A DNA stretch of 64,000 bases from Thauera sp. (lineage in GTDB: Bacteria; Pseudomonadota; Gammaproteobacteria; Burkholderiales; Rhodocyclaceae): contig JACKMB010000001.1 of assembly GCA_024235615.1 (NCBI GenBank), positions 1,178,001-1,242,000 on the forward strand, in the 5' to 3' direction. The translations under genes were made by a program, and so were the position numbers. This document shows positions 10,469 through 16,055 of the stretch, piece after piece (the stretch's first letter is position 1; each line of letters starts with the position of its first letter). The notes beneath the pieces were generated by a model. The model did not search any database, was not told the DNA's origin, and saw nothing but the letters and a program-made list of their open reading frames with translations.

Positions 10469-10630
10469 TCACGGGATCGTCAAGGGGTTTGCTGGTGGAT
10501 TACTGGGGGCACATGGGGTGCTGCGGGGCGCGGTGCTGAGTTCGGCGCCATCGCCCAGTAAGTTGTGCACGCGGGCCGGCGGCTGGCCGTAGCGGTTTTT
10601 GGTGTGCTTGACGAGCAGGGTACGGTGCAT
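10469..10630 (-). CDS. Small phage protein (53 aa), unknown
   Basis: A 53-codon frame beginning MHRTLLVKHTKNRYG. It is supported by a strong AGGAGG Shine-Dalgarno sequence three bases before the ATG and by a promoter-like pair upstream on the same strand (TTGAAT at 10706-10701 and TATGTT at 10684-10679, 16-base spacer). The -35 element overlaps an operator-like repeat. The N-terminus is basic and the C-terminus Pro-rich. It is divergent from the methyltransferase gene. Function unknown; lysogeny-associated expression is an inference from the operator. Confidence 0.55.
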   Translation of the reverse strand: MHRTLLVKHTKNRYGQPPARVHNLLGDGAELSTAPRSTPCAPSNPPANPLTIP

Positions 10631-10693
10631 AGCTTCCTCCTTCGCTCTGCCGCCCGGGGTGGGCGGTGCGTCGGAGACAACATATCCGCATAA

Positions 10694-10720
10694 GGGTACA
10701 ATTCAAACCCGTAAACGGGT
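10694..10720. promoter_or_regulatory. Operator-like triple half-site upstream of the methyltransferase
   Basis: The pattern GGGT-N9-ACCC-N6-GGGT occurs here: a 17-base imperfect inverted repeat (10694-10710) overlapping a 14-base inverted repeat with six-base perfect arms (ACCCGT/ACGGGT, 10707-10720). The same pattern with identical spacing is found between the CI-like and Cro-like genes at 14892-14918. It overlaps the -35 of the leftward small ORF and lies about 75 bases before the methyltransferase start. Rightward, TAGAAT at 10765 is a possible -10 without a clear -35. Confidence 0.65.
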
Positions 10721-10791
10721 ACTCTTGACGCCAGACCATCAGCCCATCGGCACTGTTGTTTGGGTAGAATTCGCGCCGGAAAAGGAGCGTT

Positions 10792-11793
10792 ATGCCTAAA
10801 GCAGTGTCTTTGTTCTCGGGGTGCGGCGGATCGGACGCGGGCGTGATCGCGGCCGGGTTCGATGTCGTCATGGCGAATGACATAATCGCCTACGCGCGCG
10901 ACGCCTATCTGGCCAACCTGCCCAAGACCGACTACGTGCTCGGCGATGTGGCCAAGATCGAGGACAGCGCATTCCCGAGCGCCGAGCTTCTAGTGGGATG
11001 CTATCCGTGCCAGGGCTTTAGCCAGGGTGGCGCCCGCGAGGCCGACCGCCGCATCAATACACTGTATCTGGAATTCGCCCGCGCTTTGCGGGCCATCCAG
11101 CCCAAAGCCTTTATTGCCGAGAACGTCTCGGGCTTGCGCCGCAGCACGTACAAGCATCTGCTCGACGACCAGATCGTGCAGTTCAGTTCGGCCGGCGAGC
11201 ACGGCTATGACGTGGTGTGGCAAGAGCTCAAAGCCCACGAATACGGCGTGCCACAAGAGCGCAAACGGCTGGTCATCGTCGGCATTCGGCGGGATCTGGG
11301 CGTGCGCTATGGCTTCCCGGCGCCCACCCATGGGCCGAGCGCGGACCAGCCCTACCTGACGATCGGGAAGGCGCTCGAAGGCTTGCCCGAATGGCCGGAA
11401 GGGGAATACTGCGACGACCCCTTCCACTGGTATTACCTTTCACGCAACCGCCGGCGCGGCGCGGACGAGATCAGCAAGACGATCGTCAGCCACATGCGCC
11501 ACATGCCCTTGCATCCGGTGAGCCCCTCGCTCAAGCGCATCCACACCGACAAGTGGGAGTTCGAGGAGGACAAGCCCGCCCGCCGCTTTTCCTACCGCGA
11601 GGCTGCGCGGCTGCAGGGCTTCACCGGGAAATACCTCAAGCACGGCGGCGATTTTGTCTTTCCAGAGGCGTGCACCCATGCATCCGGGCAGGAAGGCAAC
11701 CTGTTGCGCTATCGGTACAAGGTCATCGGCAATGCGGTGCCGCCCCCGCTTTTCGAGGCGGTGGCAAAGGCGTTGCCGGATGTCTGGGACTGA
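10792..11793 (+). CDS. DNA (cytosine-5-)-methyltransferase
   Basis: A 333-residue C5-cytosine methyltransferase, which transfers methyl from S-adenosylmethionine to a cytosine in a short DNA target. Visible motifs in order are SAM-binding motif I (SLFSGCGGSDAG, 6-17), motif IV with the catalytic Cys (GCYPCQGFSQ, C73), motif VI ENV (110-112), motif VIII-like QERKR, and the C-terminal motif X IGNAVPPPLFEAVAKAL. The variable target-recognition region is short. AAGGAG stands before the ATG. It is followed at 28 bases by a Vsr nuclease gene and faces a ParB-like/nuclease operon. An operator matching the CI/Cro switch lies upstream, so repression in the lysogen is possible. Target sequence cannot be read from the protein. 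Confidence 0.95.
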   Translation: MPKAVSLFSGCGGSDAGVIAAGFDVVMANDIIAYARDAYLANLPKTDYVLGDVAKIEDSAFPSAELLVGCYPCQGFSQGGAREADRRINTLYLEFARALRAIQPKAFIAENVSGLRRSTYKHLLDDQIVQFSSAGEHGYDVVWQELKAHEYGVPQERKRLVIVGIRRDLGVRYGFPAPTHGPSADQPYLTIGKALEGLPEWPEGEYCDDPFHWYYLSRNRRRGADEISKTIVSHMRHMPLHPVSPSLKRIHTDKWEFEEDKPARRFSYREAARLQGFTGKYLKHGGDFVFPEACTHASGQEGNLLRYRYKVIGNAVPPPLFEAVAKALPDVWD

Positions 11794-11821
11794 CTGAGCG
11801 CGCGCGGAGCGGCGTGGGGTC

Positions 11822-12244
11822 ATGGCGGACCGCTTTTCCTCCGCAGCCCGCGACCGTGTGATGTCCCGCATCAAACAGCGTGACACTGCGCCGGAAATGG
11901 CGCTGTGGCGGGCGCTTTGGGCTGCGGGGCTTCGCTATCGGCTGAAGCTAAAGCAGAAGCTACCAGGCAAGCCCGATTTGATATTTGCGGCGGTCAAGGT
12001 CGCGATCTTTGTCCATGGCTGCTTCTGGCACGGGTGCCCAGAGCACGGCCGCAAGCCTAAGAGCCATGAAGCGTATTGGACGCCGAAACTCTCGAGGAAC
12101 CTGCGCAGGGATGCCGAGGTGAATGCCGCGCTCGAGGCGATGGGCTGGCAGGTTGTCCGATTCTGGGAACACCAGATCACAGCGGACCTGGCCGGCTGCA
12201 TTGCACGAGTGGCCGTGTTGGTCAGGCCATGCACAACTGCATGA
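11822..12244 (+). CDS. vsr: Very short patch repair endonuclease (Vsr)
   Basis: A 140-residue Vsr-type nuclease that nicks DNA next to T:G mismatches formed when 5-methylcytosine deaminates. The usual partner is a C5 methyltransferase, here the gene directly upstream. Key positions match the family: D52 in GKPDLIF, H65 and H70 in FVHGCFWHGC, and the WEHQI motif near the end. Length is normal (E. coli Vsr is 156 residues). The 3' end overlaps the convergent nuclease-like gene by 23 bases, so the two operons meet tail to tail. Confidence 0.93.
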   Translation: MADRFSSAARDRVMSRIKQRDTAPEMALWRALWAAGLRYRLKLKQKLPGKPDLIFAAVKVAIFVHGCFWHGCPEHGRKPKSHEAYWTPKLSRNLRRDAEVNAALEAMGWQVVRFWEHQITADLAGCIARVAVLVRPCTTA

Positions 12245-13163
12245 CGTGCTGCATGCGTGCGTTTTCAGCGAGCAGCACGGTCGCGGCCTTTTCCCGTTTG
12301 GCAAGCAGCGTCAGGCGGACCCGGTCGAAAACGATGCCTCCATGCCGCGAAATGAAAGGGAGCTTTTCATCCAGCGCATGGCGCGGGGTGAAGATCGCGC
12401 GGACAGGATCAACGTTGGCGATTTCGCTCACCCATTCATTCAGAATCTTAATGTTGAGGTCCTGCAGCTTCGCGTCCGTGTGCCAGTTCTTACCGCAGGC
12501 GCACTGCCCCAACAGGTAAAGCTGCCCGGCGCGGCCATCGACGCTCTTCTTCCAAGCGACGATGTCGAGGCCCTGTTCCTTTGCCCGTTGAGGGGATGGG
12601 TCTTCCGGGTTGCCTTCCTTTGGGCCCCATTTCCATTCGCCGCACTGATCGCCAGTGGCCTTGCGCAATTCTTCGATCGCGCCTTTAAGCGTGGTTGCAC
12701 TGCCCCGTGGGCGGGGCCAGCCAATGCGGTAGGAAGCCGCGTCGTCGCCCAGGTAGGCTTCGGCGATCAGGCACGACAGCGCCTCGAACGTGCGGGGGAG
12801 AAGCCGCTTTCGACCGGTCGAGTAGTCCTCCGCCAGACTCACTAGCAGAAGAAGTTCGTACAGTTGAGGATCTGCGGGGACGTGAATCAAACGGCTTCCC
12901 ACGTGGCGAAAGGGGTAAGCGTCGCCCAAGAGCCGGGCACGGCGTTCGATCTCCGTCGCAGCTTCGGCCTCTGCCTCCTCAAGGGCCTTGTCGCGCTCCA
13001 ATGCATTGTTGCCGCGTGGATAGTCATCATCGGCGCCAGAGAGCTTCTCATCGATGATGCCGGCGCTTATAGGGGCCTCACCCATCCGCAGCGCAGCAAG
13101 CTCGGCCTGATCTGCATTTTCGGTCGGGTCGGTGCGCCGTGGCGCGCGTTTGCGCCTAGCCAT
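12222..13163 (-). CDS. Putative nuclease / restriction-type protein
   Basis: A 313-residue protein. The ATG at 13163 is preferred because it overlaps the upstream stop (ATGGCTAG) and has GAGGAGG nine bases before it; an ATG at 13184 would add seven residues. The N-terminus is very basic. The central segment GLDIVAW (Asp near 201) followed by GQLYLLGQCACGKNW (Gln near 221) has the look of a PD-(D/E)XK fold core, with an Asp strand then a Gln strand, and Cys residues nearby. It is translationally coupled to the ParB-like gene and convergent with dcm-vsr, which suggests it is the restriction or effector half of the cassette. The function is inferred; I do not recognise a named family. Confidence 0.6.
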   Translation of the reverse strand: MARRKRAPRRTDPTENADQAELAALRMGEAPISAGIIDEKLSGADDDYPRGNNALERDKALEEAEAEAATEIERRARLLGDAYPFRHVGSRLIHVPADPQLYELLLLVSLAEDYSTGRKRLLPRTFEALSCLIAEAYLGDDAASYRIGWPRPRGSATTLKGAIEELRKATGDQCGEWKWGPKEGNPEDPSPQRAKEQGLDIVAWKKSVDGRAGQLYLLGQCACGKNWHTDAKLQDLNIKILNEWVSEIANVDPVRAIFTPRHALDEKLPFISRHGGIVFDRVRLTLLAKREKAATVLLAENARMQHVMQLCMA

Positions 13164-14346
13164 TCGGCATCGCCTCCTCGCCATCGTCCAACGCTTTCAT
13201 GACCGCGGCTTGCAGGGCGCTTGCCATGTTCCGGATCTTCAGCACTTGCGACAGCAATTCCGCCGCTTGCGCAGAGCTTGGCGGAGACTCCGCAACCAGC
13301 TTTACCAGATCCCCAAGGTTCTTTTCAGCTTCATCGAAGCCTTCCGAAATGCGCTCGTTTGCCGGCTGCAGTTCGGCCTCGATTTCGTCGACCGTGTAAC
13401 CCTTGCGAACCAGCTTGAAGCGGGTATCGTCCGCAATTGCGGCCGCGTAGTCTCCGATCTGCCGGGAGTCGTCGATTGCGGGGTGGCCATCTGGCACGTC
13501 ACGGTTGCCGAGCAGGCGCAGAAACACAACTCTGGCGTCTTCGAGGTGACTTTCCGGAATAGGGTCGGGGCGGGGAATGTCCGAGATTCCAAGCCGCTTG
13601 CGCACTGCCGGATAGCCCAAGAGGGTGTAGACCCACGAGAAGGCAAAATCGGCATTGCTGCCCCGTCCCTTTCTGTAGCTGGCCTCGGGGTTGAACAGTC
13701 CGCATTTGATCAACTGATCGACCACGTTGTAGCCATGCAGAAGCCGGGCGATCGTCTTGTGCTGGTCGCCTGTCATCCGCGAAATGTCGTCGAGGGAGAG
13801 ATCTCCGTCGCGTACGACCCGCGCGATCCATGCGGCTTTCGCATAGGAATCCCACGGCATCGATGCGGCCAGGTGCCGCACGCCCAGATAGGAGATCAGC
13901 TCTTTGGGCGACTCACCTTCATTGAACCAGATGACTGGAATCTGGGTGATCGGCGGTTGTTGGTGGCTCTCCTGCAGTTCCTGGTAGCTCTGCGTCCGCT
14001 TGGCCTGATTCTTTGCACGCGGCTCGCCGGCAAGGACGAGGCATGCGGCCAGGCGGCGGTTGCCCTCTACGACGCGGTACTTGCTGGATTTCTTCTGCTT
14101 GATGGCAATTACCGGTTCGGCCGGAAAGTAGCCGTTGACCGCCAGCGAGCTGATCACGTCCTCGATGCCGTAGTCGCCGACGATGCTGTCGAGGATTTCA
14201 ATCTGGCTCGTCTTGGTTCCATCCGCATTGCCAAAGCGTGGGTTCTCGGGATCGAGCTCGAGTTTGTCGAGCTCGATCATGTCGATCGGCTTTTCGTCCT
14301 TAGCAAAGATTGATTGCTGGCCCGCCGGGGCTGCCTTCTTGGCCAT
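13156..14346 (-). CDS. ParB/sulfiredoxin-like N-terminal domain protein
   Basis: A 396-residue protein. ATG 14346 is chosen over the GTG at 14388 because AGGA lies before it. The N-terminal third resembles the ParB/Srx fold, with the motif VEGNRR at 93-98, where ParB proteins carry the GERR CTP-binding motif. A helix-rich middle (DISRMTGDQHKTIARLLHG) looks like the ParB HTH. No ParA gene is next to it, so plasmid-type partition is unlikely. Its coupling to the nuclease-like gene and opposition to dcm-vsr suggest a role in restriction, defence or DNA recognition. Expression probably starts in the gap at 14347-14464. Confidence 0.7.
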   Translation of the reverse strand: MAKKAAPAGQQSIFAKDEKPIDMIELDKLELDPENPRFGNADGTKTSQIEILDSIVGDYGIEDVISSLAVNGYFPAEPVIAIKQKKSSKYRVVEGNRRLAACLVLAGEPRAKNQAKRTQSYQELQESHQQPPITQIPVIWFNEGESPKELISYLGVRHLAASMPWDSYAKAAWIARVVRDGDLSLDDISRMTGDQHKTIARLLHGYNVVDQLIKCGLFNPEASYRKGRGSNADFAFSWVYTLLGYPAVRKRLGISDIPRPDPIPESHLEDARVVFLRLLGNRDVPDGHPAIDDSRQIGDYAAAIADDTRFKLVRKGYTVDEIEAELQPANERISEGFDEAEKNLGDLVKLVAESPPSSAQAAELLSQVLKIRNMASALQAAVMKALDDGEEAMPNG

Positions 14347-14464
14347 TTGCGTTCCTGGTCTTGACGTGCCATTGGGCAAATCGCCCACTCTGAATTATGG
14401 CAATGGTCTATGTTTTTTTGACTTTCCGGGAATAATATCTGCCGGCGCCTAGTGTCAAAGTCAA

Positions 14465-14857
14465 TTACAGCGCACTTTCCTGACGCCGCGCCGGGTAGTC
14501 GCGGGCGGCATCCTTTGCTTTCTCGAGCACGGCCACGACGCCGAAGTCGTCGGTCTGAGTGAGCAAGGCATTGATCTGCTCGATGCGCTCCTCGCGTTGG
14601 GTCTTGGGGCGAAGTTCGAGCACCTCTCCCGCGCTCGCCGGGCCCGGGGCCACCAGTAGCTCGGCGGGCTGGCGACCGAATGCCGCCGCGATGGCCGTGA
14701 GTTTTTCCACGGTGATGTTTCCATCGCCGTTCTTCGCCCGTTGTACCGTCCCAAACCCCACACCCGACTTCACTGCGATCTTCTTGAGCGTATCCAGCGC
14801 CGGGGTCGCCGCCATCCAGGCGGTGAGGTTCGCTGCGATGACTTGTGCAGTGTCCAT
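14465..14857 (-). CDS. CI-like phage repressor (XRE-family HTH)
   Basis: A 130-residue protein with an XRE-type HTH at about 20-65 (LKKIAVKSGVGFGTVQRAKN, then the ITVEKLTAIAAAFG helix). A short, polar C-terminal region of 65 residues follows; it is too short for a LexA/CI peptidase domain, so RecA-driven self-cleavage is unlikely. It is divergent from a small HTH gene with palindromic operators between them, the standard layout of a lysogeny switch. It is the best candidate for binding the GGGT/ACCC operators here and in front of the methyltransferase. Confidence 0.85.
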   Translation of the reverse strand: MDTAQVIAANLTAWMAATPALDTLKKIAVKSGVGFGTVQRAKNGDGNITVEKLTAIAAAFGRQPAELLVAPGPASAGEVLELRPKTQREERIEQINALLTQTDDFGVVAVLEKAKDAARDYPARRQESAL

Positions 14858-14891
14858 AAATGGATTGTCCGCAAACTTTCAATCCATGTGC

Positions 14892-14925
14892 GGGTATTGA
14901 GAATACCCATATCTGGGTCTAGCAT
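14892..14925 (+). promoter_or_regulatory. Lysogeny switch operator and rightward promoter
   Basis: A perfect 17-base inverted repeat, GGGTATT/AATACCC around GAG (14892-14908), overlaps a 14-base one ending in TGGGT (14918). The rightward promoter is TTGAGA (14897-14902), a 17-base spacer and TAGCAT (14920-14925), so the operator covers the -35 and spacer. The expected transcription start falls at or one to two bases before the ATG at 14934, implying a leaderless or nearly leaderless mRNA. Confidence 0.75.
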
Positions 14926-14933
14926 CGATCCCC

Positions 14934-15194
14934 ATGAACACCTTGCCTTCTCTCTACGGCTACGTGATGGCTTGGCTGCGCTCGCGTGCGATACCTCAAC
15001 GTGAGGTGGCGCGCGGCTCGGAGGTTCCGTTGTCGACCGTCACCAAGATCGCCCAAGACGTAATCGCTAATCCCTCCGTGCCCACCATCCAGAAGCTCTA
15101 CGACTACTTCCGCGGTCGCGGGCTCGCAGGTGGAAAGGACGAGCGGTCCTGCGCGGGCCACTACACACCGGGGTCATCGGAGGACGCCGCGTGA
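14934..15194 (+). CDS. Cro-like HTH regulator
   Basis: An 86-residue protein with an HTH at about 19-55 (IPQREVARGSEVPLSTVTKI followed by NPSVPTIQKLYDYF). It is divergent from the CI-like gene and lies directly after a promoter covered by the operator, which fits a Cro-type early regulator. The last 20 residues are polar and probably disordered. There is no Shine-Dalgarno sequence, consistent with leaderless translation. The stop overlaps the following non-coding or short-frame stretch. Confidence 0.75.
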   Translation: MNTLPSLYGYVMAWLRSRAIPQREVARGSEVPLSTVTKIAQDVIANPSVPTIQKLYDYFRGRGLAGGKDERSCAGHYTPGSSEDAA

Positions 15195-15346
15195 CTCCTG
15201 TGCAATCGGTGAAGCGGGAACGGTTCGCAGCGAAGACTTGCGCCCCGACATGGACTGCGCCTACCTGCGGGGCACCGGTCGCCGGTCGATCGCGAACGAA
15301 CACCATGAGGCCGCGTGACGCGGCACAACCCCCGAGGATCAATCGC

Positions 15347-15697
15347 ATGTCTAGCATCGTCGTCATCCATGGCCCGCAAGGCTGCGGCAAGACCCGCAAC
15401 GCGCAGGCGCTCGCCGCGCACTCCGGCTATAGTCGCATCGTCGATGACTGGGACGGCCGGTCGAAGATCGAGGATGGCTGTCTTGTCCTGATCAACTCGA
15501 TTCCCTTCGGATTCAAGGTGCCCCCATTGCCCGTCGGCTTTCGGGGCGCGGCGCTGGTCGATGAAGCGAGCGCTCACCATGGTTTGCACAGGGTGCGCTC
15601 GAGCATGGTCGCGGGTGGCGCGACATTCGGTGAAAAGGAGTTTCAGCGAGGTGCGGTGTGCTTTCGATGGGGGGGCAGCCGGACGGTCGGAGAGTAG
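15347..15697 (+). CDS. Small P-loop ATPase-like phage protein
   Basis: A 116-residue protein. The ATG at 15347 is chosen for the GAGGAT before it; the in-frame extension to 15191 has a composition unlike coding sequence. A Walker A motif stands near the N-terminus (IVVIHGPQGCGKT), followed by DDWDG, which could serve as the Walker B region. A region around EASAHHGLHRV is unassigned. The length is about half that of a normal P-loop kinase or AAA protein, so it may be truncated or a minimal form. It is downstream of the Cro-like gene in the early rightward transcript. The role is unknown; a replication or nucleotide-related function is a guess. Confidence 0.6.
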   Translation: MSSIVVIHGPQGCGKTRNAQALAAHSGYSRIVDDWDGRSKIEDGCLVLINSIPFGFKVPPLPVGFRGAALVDEASAHHGLHRVRSSMVAGGATFGEKEFQRGAVCFRWGGSRTVGE

Positions 15698-15975
15698 AGC
15701 AGAACAGCCAAGTAGAGCAGTTCTTCGACTGCTCTACCGGCCTCAAACCAAGCAACCATGCGGGTTCCAGCGGTTTGAGTAGAGCAGTAGTGCAGTTTTT
15801 GAGAAAAGGTCAGTCGGGGAAAATCCTGACCGCCCAATCCCCCTCTACCTTCCTTTTCCCTCCTTCCTCCTCTTTCTCTATTTCTCCTCTACTCTCCTCT
15901 ACTTTCTTCTTCAAACCCTTATAGATAAAGGGATTGAGAGGAGTAGAGGAGAGAGTAGAGCAGTAGAGCAGAAGG
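15695..15975. repeat. Iteron-like repeats and large palindrome (possible replication origin)
   Basis: The octamer TAGAGCAG occurs exactly in direct orientation at 15695, 15713, 15780, 15956 and 15964 and inverted at 15729-15736; TAGTGCAG at 15788 is a one-base variant. One direct and the inverted copy form a hairpin with nine-base arms (15712-15737). A nearly pure pyrimidine stretch (15841-15912) leads into a palindrome whose 11-base arms are CTCTCCTCTAC (15892-15902) and its complement (15943-15953), with an inner CCCTT/AAGGG pair. The 358-base gap holds no gene, is far more AT-rich and strand-biased than its neighbours, and abuts the 3' end of the PrimPol-VirE gene. Confidence 0.65.
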
Positions 15976-16055
15976 GGGCAGCCGCCTACCCCGTCGAAGA
16001 AAAAACCGGACACCCGTTCCCAGGCGCAGGCTCATGGCCTGCGGACTGTCCGGCC

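Noticed and set aside
13156-14346. Plasmid or chromosome partition function for the ParB-like protein
   Set aside because: There is no ParA gene or parS-type repeat nearby; coupling is to a nuclease-like gene.
15191-15346. N-terminal extension of the small P-loop protein, or a separate short gene
   Set aside because: Composition is not protein-like, the internal ATG at 15347 has a ribosome site, and no good signal precedes the alternatives.
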